From the NCBI RefSeq assembly GCF_016908975.1, contig NZ_JAFBEX010000010.1, forward strand, positions 1 to 64,000: a DNA stretch of 64,000 nt. Reading direction: 5' to 3'. Under the pieces are notes generated by a model, which saw only the letters and a list, made by a program, of their open reading frames with translations, had not been told where the DNA came from and did no database searches. Positions within the stretch are counted from its first letter, which is position 1; the number at the start of each line of letters is the position of its first letter. This stretch comes from Neobacillus cucumis. GTDB taxonomy: Bacteria; Bacillota; Bacilli; Bacillales; Cytobacillaceae. The position numbers and the translations under genes were made by a program. This document shows, in pieces, positions 18,406-26,983 of the stretch.

Positions 18406-19698
18406 TTATAGAACTAGTTCATTTGTAGAATCATGGCTGCTTTCCTTTTTAGATTCCATTTCAGGAATAGGCAGAACTACTACCGCAGAAAGGATAGAGA
18501 ATACAGCTAGTACTAAGAAGAAGAGTGTATAGCCATCTCCGCCAAATAATTTTACTCCTAAAGCAATTAAGGCAGGTGCGGCAAAATTCACCAAGGTTGA
18601 TGACAGATTTGTCATTGTATTCATAATGGAAATATCTTTTGCTGCATTTTCTTTGGAAGGAAGAATTCGATTTACAAGAGCATTATCTACTGCACCATAC
18701 ATTCCGAAACCAAAATTGAAGATAAAGTTACCTACAATAACCCATGTAATATTAGTAGAGAAGGCAAAGGCAATTAAACAAATTCCTGTAATAAGAGCTG
18801 CACCCATGACAAAAGGCTTTTGTTTTTTCACTTTATCTGATAAGAAACCACCCAGTATACCTGCTACAACCATTAACGCAATCGTTGGGGCAGTAAGTGC
18901 CATGATTTGAAAAATCTTTGTTTCGCTTAAATGAAATCTTGTTATATAGAAAAGGGTTAACATTCCCATACCTGCGTTTGAAAAGTTAATAAACAGCTTT
19001 GTTAACAAAGCCCAAGTATAAGAAGGATACTTTTTCACACTTGGATAAAAACCTCGAATTCCGATTGACTTCTTCTCCGTCTTTTCTGTGCCGGCAAAAT
19101 AATTGTCTTTAATTAAGAGAGCGGCTAAAAATCCACCAATCAGTTGGACAATTAGGATGGTAATCATTTTTTCTTCAAGGGTAGAATTAGCAAAGGCCCC
19201 CATAATCATTTGTCCAGACATTACAAAAGCAGGTGCTGCTGCCCCAATTAGCCCGGACACCCGACCAAACTTCTCTGGTTCTACTTGTTCTGGAACAATC
19301 GCATAGCAGGAAAGTGAAACCATACCATAAAAGAAATTGACAAGACATAGGGCTATCACAAACATTGGAATAGATGAAGCATACGTTAGCGCTAACATGG
19401 ATAATGCTCCGCCAATACTTCCCGCAATCATCCAAAACCTTCTTCTACCCATTTTAAGCTTTGTCTTATCTGCAATCACTCCGCTAAATAGACCAAAAAT
19501 GACGACGGCAATACCAGAGATCCCAGTTGCTGTAGCAAAGGCAGCGGTTGCATGTTCTTGACCAACAATTTTAATAACAATAAATGTAGAAAGTCCAAAT
19601 CCTAGGAGTACTAATGGTGCGATCGATGTACCAACTCCAAGCATTGCTGCGATTACCAACCTTACAAAAGGCGTCTTCTTCATGATACTATTTTCCAT
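18406..19698 (-). CDS. MFS sugar/glycoside carrier (copy 2)
   Basis: A 430-residue paralogue of the carrier at 9932-11218, with the same 12-segment plan and the DKTKLKMGRRRFW loop. The ATG follows a GGGGG site. It leads the MFS-GH78 operon: the natural reading is import of a rhamnoside that the adjacent cytosolic rhamnosidase then cleaves. Upstream lie a perfect cre site and the ATTGCTCGATTCA operator shared with both GH1 genes. Divergence from copy 1 is mainly at the ends and a short loop after the sixth segment. Confidence 0.87.
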   Translation of the reverse strand: MENSIMKKTPFVRLVIAAMLGVGTSIAPLVLLGFGLSTFIVIKIVGQEHATAAFATATGISGIAVVIFGLFSGVIADKTKLKMGRRRFWMIAGSIGGALSMLALTYASSIPMFVIALCLVNFFYGMVSLSCYAIVPEQVEPEKFGRVSGLIGAAAPAFVMSGQMIMGAFANSTLEEKMITILIVQLIGGFLAALLIKDNYFAGTEKTEKKSIGIRGFYPSVKKYPSYTWALLTKLFINFSNAGMGMLTLFYITRFHLSETKIFQIMALTAPTIALMVVAGILGGFLSDKVKKQKPFVMGAALITGICLIAFAFSTNITWVIVGNFIFNFGFGMYGAVDNALVNRILPSKENAAKDISIMNTMTNLSSTLVNFAAPALIALGVKLFGGDGYTLFFLVLAVFSILSAVVVLPIPEMESKKESSHDSTNELVL

Positions 19699-19796
19699 TG
19701 ATTTAACCCCCTCTAATTTTTTAAAAATAATATAGTCAAACGCATGGAGCCGAATAAAAACTTGTTATTAATCTTCTCCTTTTATATTTCCATTTT

Positions 19797-19862
19797 AGCA
19801 AGCGTTTTCATTGAATATAATGTTAAAACCAAAGCAGTATATTGCTCGATTCAAAGATTTGT
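19797..19862 (-). promoter_or_regulatory. cre site and shared operator upstream of MFS copy 2
   Basis: AGCAAGCGTTTTCAT (19797-19811) is, read on the minus strand, a perfect fit to the cre consensus. Just upstream in the direction of transcription lies ATTGCTCGATTCAAAGATTT (19841-19860), the same element as before GH1 copy 2 with one change in the core. The order operator, promoter, cre is the same in both places. Confidence 0.75.
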
Positions 19863-19895
19863 CAGCTCCCGAGCTGGACCCGGGAGCCCAAGATA

Positions 19896-21164
19896 TTATT
19901 TCGATACTAAGGTATTCATTTGGGCAATACTTCCTAAGCAACGAGCACTTTCCTTTACTTTTCGTTCCTGCGTGGTTCGGTCAACTTCGATTAGCCCAAA
20001 TTTCAATGAATACCCAGATTGCCATTCATAGTTATCAAAAGTAGTCCAATGAAGATAGCCTCTAACATCAATGCCATCAGCAAGACAGGCTTGCACACCT
20101 TCTAGAGCTTTACCAATGAATTCTACCCTTCGTTCGTCTTCATCAGTTGCGATACCGTGTTCTGTGATCATAATTGGAATGTCTATATCTTTTGCTACCT
20201 TTCGAATTACATTACCAAGCGCCTCAGGATAAAATTCATAGCCCATTTGTGTAAGTTCTGCTTCTTCAGCTGGTCTTACTTGACCTTCTGGCCCGTATAC
20301 CTCTCTGGTGTAATTTTGCAGCCCGAAAAAGTCATCCCCTTCTAACATAGGCAAATATTGTTTAAAGTAACTGTGCCATTTTTGCTCGGCCAGCTCCTCA
20401 CCGCCCGGGATGGACTGAATATCTGAAAGTGCCATCGAAAAGCCAACTTTCGTATTGGGCTGAATCTTTTTAATTGCCTCACGGGCCTTTTGATGTGTTT
20501 CTTTTAATATTTTGATAGAAGACTCATCCGAGATCATATGGAAAGTAAAATAGTTTTCAATCGTCGTTCCGCATAATTTGGCAGCTGACTCCCTCCATTT
20601 AGGAGCAGTCCACGCTTCTCTATCAATCCCGACTGGAGGGATAAAACCGATTTTTGAAAAAATCTCCCGTAACATAACTGGCAGGTTGATTTCATTCATC
20701 GTTAGTACGTAGGGAATTAAATGCCCTATTTCGCGGAACACCACTTCACAATATTTTGCAAAACGGTCGGGAACTTCAGGGCTTGCCCATCCTCCCAGTC
20801 TCATGAGCCACTTAGGTGAAGAAAAGTGATGCATAGCGACCACAGGTGTTATTCCGTGTTTATAACATGTTTCGAGAACATCCCGATAATGCTCGATTGC
20901 CGACCGAGAATATTGCCCTGGTTCAGGTTCTATTCTCGACCATTCGATTGAGAACCGATAGGTGTTTAAACCTAGGCTGGCCATCAAGGCAATATCTTCT
21001 CGATAAAGCCGATAATGATCAATAGTATCTCCTGATTTATCTTTATAAGGTGAGCCCTCCGAATGCTCTTCCGCCCAGAAATCGCTGTTATAATTATTCC
21101 CCTCTACTTGGTAAGCGGCTGTTGTTGAACCCCAAAGAAAATGAGATGGAAAATGTAATTCCAT
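19896..21164 (-). CDS. GH1 family beta-glycosidase (copy 2)
   Basis: A 422-residue family 1 glycosidase, paralogous to 712-1989. FLWGSTTAAYQVEG marks the N-terminus; acid/base Glu in TMNEIN (about 155) and nucleophile in TEHGIAT (about 332). The ATG at 21164 has AAGGAG eight bases upstream; the GTG nine bases earlier overlaps that site and is unlikely. No signal peptide. It lies between the MFS-GH78 operon and an AraC gene on the same strand and may remove the glucose left after rhamnose is cut from a rutinoside or neohesperidoside; that substrate is inferred. Confidence 0.93.
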   Translation of the reverse strand: MELHFPSHFLWGSTTAAYQVEGNNYNSDFWAEEHSEGSPYKDKSGDTIDHYRLYREDIALMASLGLNTYRFSIEWSRIEPEPGQYSRSAIEHYRDVLETCYKHGITPVVAMHHFSSPKWLMRLGGWASPEVPDRFAKYCEVVFREIGHLIPYVLTMNEINLPVMLREIFSKIGFIPPVGIDREAWTAPKWRESAAKLCGTTIENYFTFHMISDESSIKILKETHQKAREAIKKIQPNTKVGFSMALSDIQSIPGGEELAEQKWHSYFKQYLPMLEGDDFFGLQNYTREVYGPEGQVRPAEEAELTQMGYEFYPEALGNVIRKVAKDIDIPIMITEHGIATDEDERRVEFIGKALEGVQACLADGIDVRGYLHWTTFDNYEWQSGYSLKFGLIEVDRTTQERKVKESARCLGSIAQMNTLVSK

Positions 21165-21211
21165 TTTAAACACTCCTTGTTTTCTTTTATCCTGCTGATT
21201 ACCTATATTTT

Positions 21212-21275
21212 AGCAAGCGTTTTCAGTGTTTATAATATTAAAAACAAAGAGGTTTATTGCTCGAATCAAAGATTT
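21212..21275 (-). promoter_or_regulatory. cre site and shared operator upstream of GH1 copy 2
   Basis: AGCAAGCGTTTTCAG (21212-21226) reads on the minus strand as a cre site missing only the first consensus base. ATTGCTCGAATCAAAGATTT (21256-21275) is the operator shared with 2086 and 19841. ATAATATTAAAAACAAAG lies between them. Activator upstream and CcpA site downstream of the promoter is a sensible layout. Confidence 0.75.
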
Positions 21276-21284
21276 TGTATTTTT

Positions 21285-21316
21285 GTAAAAAAATAAAACC
21301 GCCGAATAAGCGGTTC
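21285..21316 (-). terminator. Terminator of the AraC gene at 21328
   Basis: AACCGC / GCGGTT stem with a 7-base loop; on the minus strand it is followed by TTTATTTTTTT. Confidence 0.75.
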
Positions 21317-21327
21317 CATTACATGAT

Positions 21328-22344
21328 TTAACTTTGATTAATATAACTTCGAGACTGTTGATCCCGATATTCTTTAGGTGTTTGAAAGTACACTTCATTA
21401 AATTTTTTATAGAAAAAAGATAAACTGGAATAGCCAACCTCTTCCGCAATATCAGGGATAGGAAGGTCTGAGTTTGTTAGATATAAAGCTGCCTTATTTA
21501 GTCTTTGAATTTGAAGGAGATCCTTAAATGACTTTCCGGTTGCCTTTTTAAGAACAGCAGAAATATAGTTTGGATGATATTTATAGTGATCAGCCATTTC
21601 CGTTAAGCTGCAGTCTTTAAAATGATCATCAATATATTTTAGAAACTCTAAAACAATAGAATCCTTTTGCTTGATATCGTCTTTTTGTTCATTATTCGAG
21701 CTGTTACTGTGACGGATTAATTCTGTAAACAAGATGAAAAGATAGGCATCAATCATTTCCGACGTAAAAACGTCCTTATCAAAATGCTCACACATAATTT
21801 GCTCCATGATTCCAACTACTTTTGAAGGAACTTCAAAAGGGAAGTATAGATAGTTATTGGTTCTTCGACTATCGATTAGGGAGTCAATCAGAAATTGCGA
21901 GATGATACTCTTATTAGTAAATCGGCTAAGGAACCCTGTTGATAAGTAGTCATGCTTGAGTTTCATCTCAATCACAATATCAGATTTTGATATCTCTTTT
22001 ATTGTATGAGGGGTGTTTTTATCAATCATGATGGTTCCGCCCGCAGTCATGTTTATTTCATGATCCTCCATGATAACCGTGCAATTCCCTTGATAAACAT
22101 ATATAAGTTCAATATATTGATGAATATGCATAGGGACTTCTGCAGCGACGGGACACTGAGAAATGAAAATGTTATCCTCAATTGGGTTGATTGTGGGATC
22201 AAAGATCATATTAAAATTGTAAACGGGTTGACCATTTACTTCAGTTACAGGCTCTGGATTATAGGTGTTTTTTATAACGTCCCAATCTGGTGCCTCCCTA
22301 ATATTGTTGGCTTGTAGGAAAGAATGTAAATCAACATTATTCAT
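21328..22344 (-). CDS. AraC-family regulator with cupin sensor domain (copy 2)
   Basis: A 338-residue paralogue of the regulator at 2216-3211: cupin domain with VPMHIHQYIELIYVYQGNC (about residues 70-140) and AraC helix-turn-helix pair (about 235-330, VGYSSLSFFYKKFNE). GGGGAGG places the start at the ATG at 22344; the longer frame starts at a TTG before that site. It is encoded just upstream of GH1 copy 2 and is the likely activator acting at the ATTGCTCGAATCA sites. A phased repeat array lies 53-150 bp upstream of its start. Confidence 0.9.
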   Translation of the reverse strand: MNNVDLHSFLQANNIREAPDWDVIKNTYNPEPVTEVNGQPVYNFNMIFDPTINPIEDNIFISQCPVAAEVPMHIHQYIELIYVYQGNCTVIMEDHEINMTAGGTIMIDKNTPHTIKEISKSDIVIEMKLKHDYLSTGFLSRFTNKSIISQFLIDSLIDSRRTNNYLYFPFEVPSKVVGIMEQIMCEHFDKDVFTSEMIDAYLFILFTELIRHSNSSNNEQKDDIKQKDSIVLEFLKYIDDHFKDCSLTEMADHYKYHPNYISAVLKKATGKSFKDLLQIQRLNKAALYLTNSDLPIPDIAEEVGYSSLSFFYKKFNEVYFQTPKEYRDQQSRSYINQS

Positions 22345-22396
22345 ATGAACCCTCCCCATCAAATTGAAGAAAATTGGAAATTAATTTACAATAAAT

Positions 22397-22499
22397 GTAG
22401 AATTCCATCTTTAATTTGTAGAATAGCTTAAAACTTCGTAGAATTATACCTATTTTTCGTAGAAATCTTCAATTCAATGTAGAATCCCTTCTATTAACT
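22397..22499. repeat. Helically phased GTAGAA array, 20-21 bp period
   Basis: Five copies of GTAGAAT (the fourth reads GTAGAAA) begin at 22397, 22418, 22438, 22459 and 22479: steps of 21, 20, 21 and 20 bp. The sequence between is variable and AT-rich. The spacing matches the TATTAAC array at 15226, but the repeated word is unrelated. It lies between the rhaA terminator and the start of AraC copy 2. Confidence 0.85.
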
Positions 22500-22506
22500 A
22501 AAAAAG

Positions 22507-22550
22507 AAAACCCAAAAAGGAGTCTATTTACCGCCTTTTTGGGTCTTCCT
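22507..22550 (-). terminator. Terminator of the rhaBA operon
   Basis: Perfect 11-bp arms ACCCAAAAAGG / CCTTTTTGGGT around a 13-base loop, with T-rich sequence following on the minus strand, 19 bp past the rhaA stop. Confidence 0.85.
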
Positions 22551-22562
22551 TATAAAATCAAC

Positions 22563-23816
22563 TTATCGCTTTAATAAAACCTCTTGCTCATACGCTTTTA
22601 CTTCTTCTAACCAAGACTCTCTTACTGGCACACCCATTTTTTCGCAGTAGTAATCCCAAACAGCACCAAATGGATAAGTTTTGAATTCTTCCATTAATGC
22701 TAGTCTTTCCGTAAAGTTACCTTCTTCTTGAAGTTGTTTTAGATACTCGTTTGGTACTAACAAAGCAGATAATAATGCCTTAATCATGTTGCGAGTTCCG
22801 ATTGTCCAAGCAGCGACACGGTTGATGCTGGCATCAAAGAAGTCAAGGCCGATGATGACACGGTCTAATGCATCATTACGGACGATTTCTAAGGCAATTT
22901 CTTTTAATTCATCATCAAGGATAACCACATGGTCACTGTCCCAACGTACTGGTCTTGACACATGCAATGCTAGTTTTTCGCTAAATAAAAGCATAGATGA
23001 AATCTTGTTCGATACGGTTTCGGTTGGATGATAGTGTCCTGTATCTAGTAAGCATAATTTATCATTTTTCATAGCATAATTAAGATAGAATTCGTGAGAA
23101 CCAACTACGTAAGATTCTGAGCCGATTCCAAATACTTTACTTTCCACCGCATCAAGATTGTATTTCTCATCTACTTCTACTGCAAAAATCTTATCTAATG
23201 ATTCTTTTAGTCTCTTTCTTGGTGTGAGGCGGTCACTTGGAATATCCTTGTATCCATCTGGAATCCAAATATTTGTTAAGGCTGGTGTACCAAGTTCTTT
23301 TCCGAAATACTCACCAATTTTCCGGCTGCCAATGCAGTGATTAATCCAGAATTCGCGGATTTCTTCGTTTGGATGTGAAAGTGTTAAGCCATCATCTGCT
23401 TTAGGGTGTGAAAACAATGTTGGGTTGTAGTCTAACCCTAAACCATTTTCCTTTGCCCAATTCACCCAGTTTTCGAAGTGCTTTGGTTCTAATTGATCTC
23501 TTTCAACTACTTCTCCATTTGTTTCCGCATAAATAGCATGTAAGTTAACTCGATGTTTACCAGGAATCAAGGAAAGTGCTTTTTCTAAGTCAGCTCTTAA
23601 TTCTTCAGGTGTTGACGCTTTACCAGGATAATTTCCTGTAACGGAAATTCCACCTGATAATTCTTTTTGATTCACTTCAAATCCTCCGATGTCATCCCCC
23701 TGCCAGCAATGAATTGAAATTGGTACATTTTTTAATTTTTCAATGACTTCCTCAACATTAATTCCCCATTTTTCATAAGCCTTTTTAGCAAGTTCATAGT
23801 TTTCTTGTATAGACAT
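22563..23816 (-). CDS. rhaA: L-rhamnose isomerase
   Basis: A 417-residue L-rhamnose isomerase, converting L-rhamnose to L-rhamnulose in the cytosol. The start region [16 protein letters not shown] and the later [10 protein letters not shown] and VRWDSDHVV metal-site segments are typical, and the length is normal. AGAGGAAG precedes the ATG. It lies 22 bp downstream of rhaB, the second gene of a rhaB-rhaA operon. The small mutarotase gene rhaM, usual between these genes in B. subtilis, is absent here. Confidence 0.96.
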   Translation of the reverse strand: MSIQENYELAKKAYEKWGINVEEVIEKLKNVPISIHCWQGDDIGGFEVNQKELSGGISVTGNYPGKASTPEELRADLEKALSLIPGKHRVNLHAIYAETNGEVVERDQLEPKHFENWVNWAKENGLGLDYNPTLFSHPKADDGLTLSHPNEEIREFWINHCIGSRKIGEYFGKELGTPALTNIWIPDGYKDIPSDRLTPRKRLKESLDKIFAVEVDEKYNLDAVESKVFGIGSESYVVGSHEFYLNYAMKNDKLCLLDTGHYHPTETVSNKISSMLLFSEKLALHVSRPVRWDSDHVVILDDELKEIALEIVRNDALDRVIIGLDFFDASINRVAAWTIGTRNMIKALLSALLVPNEYLKQLQEEGNFTERLALMEEFKTYPFGAVWDYYCEKMGVPVRESWLEEVKAYEQEVLLKR

Positions 23817-23838
23817 AAATTTCTTCCTCTCTTATCCG

Positions 23839-25257
23839 TTAGTTTGTAATCGGTGCAGTGGGTAAATATTTTTTTACTTCGAAAGAATTTTTCACAATCT
23901 TACGAGCTTCTTTAAGATCTTGAATTTCATCGAGCGCCATTAACTGAGCCACGATATTGCCAATAGCAGTCGCTTCAACTGGCCCTGCATACACTTCTTT
24001 TTTCGTTACATCCGCCACAAGTTGGTTCAACATTTCATTTTGACAGCCGCCGCCGATGACATTGATTTTTTCAAATCGTCTTTCAAAAATTTCTTCAATT
24101 TCGTTTACGGCATCCTGATAGCTGACTGCTAAACTATCATATACGCATTTTGCGACTTCGCCAGGTGTGCTAGGGACCGGCTGGCCTGTTTCCACACAAT
24201 AATTCATGATTTCTTGAACCATGTTTTCAGGTTTTAGGAACCGGTCATCATTGACATTAACCACAGCCTTAAAGTCCTTAGCTTCCCTTGCCAAATCAAC
24301 CAGTTCAGCAAATGAATATTCATTATGGTAATTGCGTCTTACCTCTTGAATCATCCAAAGACCCATAATATTTTTTAAGAAGCGGTACTGGTAATCAATT
24401 CCGCCCTCATTGGTGAAATTGTAGTCTAATGCTTTGGTGACACAAATTGGGAAGTGGTTTTCCACACCAATCAGCGACCATGTGCCGGAACTGATATAAA
24501 TCGTTTCATTTTCTTCAGGAACGGCAATTACCGCTGAACCTGTGTCATGTGTAGCAGGCAGAATGACTTGCAGGTCAAAGCCTAACTCTGAAACTAGTTC
24601 TTCTTTTAACGTTCCAAGAACGGTCTTAGGCGCTTTAATTTCCTGGAACATTTCTTTATTAATTTCTAACCTATCCAACAAGTCATGATCCCATTTTTTC
24701 GTAAAAGCATTGACTAGCTGCGTGGAAGTAGCATTGGTGTATTCGTTTGCTTTTTTACCTGTAAGAAGGTAATTGAAGTAATCGGGAATCATTAAGAATG
24801 ATTTTGCTTGATCTAGGATTTCTGGTGACTGTTGTTTAATGGAATATAATTGATAGATGGTATTAAACTTTTGGAACTGGATGCCTGTTTCCAGATATAG
24901 ACGCTCTTTCATGATTTTCTCAAAAACTTGCTCCATCATTCCGTCTGTTCTTGGATCCCGATAAGAAACTGCCTCAGTTAATGGTTGGTCCTTTTCATCT
25001 AGTAAAACAAAGTCAACTGCCCATGTATCGATTCCGATACTATCTGGTTTGATGCCAAGTTCATTGCACTTTTTTAATCCATTTTTGATTTCTTGAAAAA
25101 GCTGGTCGGCCTCCCAGCAATAGGAGTCACCTTTTTTAACAATCTTGTTTTCAAAACGATGAATTTCATCTAGTTTTAATAACCCGTTTTCTAGCCAGCC
25201 TAAAATGAGTCTGCCGCTTGATGCACCAATATCGACAGCAATACTGTATTTTGTCAT
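23839..25257 (-). CDS. rhaB: L-rhamnulokinase
   Basis: A 472-residue sugar kinase of the FGGY family phosphorylating L-rhamnulose to rhamnulose-1-phosphate. The N-terminal phosphate-binding motif is AVDIGASSGR. GIDTWAVDF, the THDTGSAV loop and the C-terminal VIGGGCQNEMLNQ are characteristic of RhaB. The start is the ATG at 25257 behind GAGAGGTGA; the GTG nine bases earlier lies within that site. First gene of the rhaBA operon, with a cre site 16-31 bp upstream. Confidence 0.95.
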   Translation of the reverse strand: MTKYSIAVDIGASSGRLILGWLENGLLKLDEIHRFENKIVKKGDSYCWEADQLFQEIKNGLKKCNELGIKPDSIGIDTWAVDFVLLDEKDQPLTEAVSYRDPRTDGMMEQVFEKIMKERLYLETGIQFQKFNTIYQLYSIKQQSPEILDQAKSFLMIPDYFNYLLTGKKANEYTNATSTQLVNAFTKKWDHDLLDRLEINKEMFQEIKAPKTVLGTLKEELVSELGFDLQVILPATHDTGSAVIAVPEENETIYISSGTWSLIGVENHFPICVTKALDYNFTNEGGIDYQYRFLKNIMGLWMIQEVRRNYHNEYSFAELVDLAREAKDFKAVVNVNDDRFLKPENMVQEIMNYCVETGQPVPSTPGEVAKCVYDSLAVSYQDAVNEIEEIFERRFEKINVIGGGCQNEMLNQLVADVTKKEVYAGPVEATAIGNIVAQLMALDEIQDLKEARKIVKNSFEVKKYLPTAPITN

Positions 25258-25273
25258 TAATATCACCTCTCGG

Positions 25274-25288
25274 TTGGAAACGCTTACT
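25274..25288 (-). promoter_or_regulatory. cre site upstream of rhaB
   Basis: TTGGAAACGCTTACT is a perfect match to WTGNAANCGNWNNCW, just upstream of the rhaB ribosome binding site. It predicts CcpA repression of rhaBA. Confidence 0.75.
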
Positions 25289-25419
25289 GATATACTTATA
25301 TAATACTAGAAAATGAGGTTTTTCCTATAACTTGATTGGACCAATTTATTGTCCTTATTTGCATTCACCTCTCATTTTTTTTAAAAGCCTCTTTATTGTT
25401 GATTTTCGTGTAGGTATGA

Positions 25420-25625
25420 GGATTCATAAGCGGAGAATTTCCGGCTAAAGTATATGGTTGAAGCTTATGAACCAGATATAAGCGGAAATATTCCGCTTAA
25501 AATCTATAAATAAGACAAAATCAAAAGTTTTGGATCATATAAACGGAAAAACTTCCTCTATTTTTAAGGAAATATGAGTATTTCCCAATTTAAACGGAAT
25601 TTTTTCGGTTATTTTTCAAACACAG
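25420..25625. repeat. AAGCGGA hairpin repeats, 51-61 bp apart
   Basis: Four related words, ATAAGCGGA (25426, 25478), ATAAACGGA (25539) and TTAAACGGA (25590), are each followed by a partly complementary word such as TCCGCTTA, TTCCTCTAT or TTCGGTTAT. The second copy is a clean hairpin, TAAGCGGAA / TTCCGCTTA. The others are decayed. This is the only structure I see in the 436-bp gap 25258-25693 apart from the cre site and a terminator. Relatives lie at 59821-60005. Confidence 0.75.
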
Positions 25626-25654
25626 TGAAACCAATATTCAATTACTTCAGATCC

Positions 25655-25688
25655 ATAAAAAAACACCACAGAATAGTCTGTGATGTTA
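25655..25688 (-). terminator. Terminator of the MFS exporter gene
   Basis: Stem AACACCACAGA / TCTGTGATGTT with one mismatch and a 4-base loop; on the minus strand TTTTTTT follows. Confidence 0.85.
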
Positions 25689-25693
25689 AATGA

Positions 25694-26902
25694 TTAACTT
25701 TTATATTTTAGCTGGTGGATTCCCCAAACAATGAACCCTAAAACAATCATTATTCCTCCGGTTAAACAGACGCCCCGCCACTGCCATAGGTTCCAAGCAT
25801 AGCTCCCAAGTGAGGAACCTAGTGACCCACCAAGGAAATAGGTCACCATAAATACGGTATTTAACCGGCTTCTTGCCTCTGGAACTAAACTATAGATTCT
25901 GGTTTGGTTAGAGATCTGTGCCCCCTGTACACCTAAATCTAACAGAATAACCCCAACGATGATTCCCCAGACAGCAGAACCTAAAAATCCAAAGAAAAGA
26001 TAGGATAACAACGTAATGAGAATGAACAGTCCAACCATTAACTTTGGGCTAAACCGATCAGCTAAACGTCCTACAAGGGGCGCTGCCGCAGCCCCGACAA
26101 CACCAACCAAACCAAATAAACCCGTCACTTCACTTCCAAAGTAATAAGGTGCTCCCTCTAAATAAAATGCAAGCGAAGTCCAGAATACGCTAAAACCTCC
26201 AAACAACAATGCTCCCACTAAAGACGCTTCTCGTAAGGTTGGCTGAGTGACAATTAATTCACCAATGGATTTTAACACTTGGCGATAGGTTAAATTTGCT
26301 TCCGGATGACTTTTAGGCAAGATTTGTTTTAATATAATCGCTAATGCTAACATTAATACTGCCGCCACCCAATACATCATCCGCCAGCCAAAGCTGCCTC
26401 CAATAAAACCCGCTACGGTTCGTGCGAGAAGTATACCAAAAAGTAATCCGCTCATCACACTGCCAATTACTTTTCCCCTTTCTTCTGGCCCAGCCATCTG
26501 TGCTGCCAGCGGTATAATGACCTGAGGTACAACCGTAGTGATTCCGACAGCCAAACTAGCCACGTAAATCCAAAGGAGATTTTGTGCTGTAGCAACGCCA
26601 ATAAGTGAAATGGTTACAGAACCTAATAAAACGGTTATAAGTTGACGGCGCTCTTTCATATCTCCTAATGGCACGAATAAAAACATCCCTATTGCATAGC
26701 CAATTTGTGTAAACATTGATATGTTTCCTACTTGATGTGAATTGGCATGAAATGTCCGTCCCATATCGGCTAAAAGCGGCTGGTTGTAATAAAGATTGGC
26801 CACAGCTAGACCACATGTAATGGACATTAACAAAACTAAACCTTTTGTCAATGTTATCCCTTTTGATTGATTCATTTCTATTCCCTTAGAATTATTTGTC
26901 AT
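25694..26902 (-). CDS. MFS transporter, drug/sugar-efflux type
   Basis: A 402-residue major facilitator with about 12 membrane segments, the N-terminal motif ANLYYNQPLLADMG and loop GDMKERRQL, as in the YnfM/AraJ-like efflux group. AGGGAG precedes the ATG. It is unlike the glycoside carriers of this window. It follows the EamA gene on the same strand with an 80-bp gap and a terminator, so it is likely separate. Its substrate is unknown; export of a phenolic product is conceivable but not supported directly. Confidence 0.82.
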   Translation of the reverse strand: MTNNSKGIEMNQSKGITLTKGLVLLMSITCGLAVANLYYNQPLLADMGRTFHANSHQVGNISMFTQIGYAIGMFLFVPLGDMKERRQLITVLLGSVTISLIGVATAQNLLWIYVASLAVGITTVVPQVIIPLAAQMAGPEERGKVIGSVMSGLLFGILLARTVAGFIGGSFGWRMMYWVAAVLMLALAIILKQILPKSHPEANLTYRQVLKSIGELIVTQPTLREASLVGALLFGGFSVFWTSLAFYLEGAPYYFGSEVTGLFGLVGVVGAAAAPLVGRLADRFSPKLMVGLFILITLLSYLFFGFLGSAVWGIIVGVILLDLGVQGAQISNQTRIYSLVPEARSRLNTVFMVTYFLGGSLGSSLGSYAWNLWQWRGVCLTGGIMIVLGFIVWGIHQLKYKS

Positions 26903-26952
26903 TTGTTTTTCTCCCTATTCCTGAACCCGTACGGTCATACTTTTATGACTAA

Positions 26953-26983
26953 TAAAAAAAGTCTTCCTTGAGGAGGACTCTTC
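26953..26983 (-). terminator. Terminator of the EamA gene
   Basis: AGTCTTCCT / AGGAGGACT with a 2-base loop and one mismatch; the minus strand continues TTTTTTTATT. Confidence 0.75.

Noticed and set aside
15226..22499. Phased arrays as plasmid-type iterons or a replication origin
   Set aside because: No replication initiator gene or DnaA-box cluster is nearby; the flanking genes are sugar catabolism.
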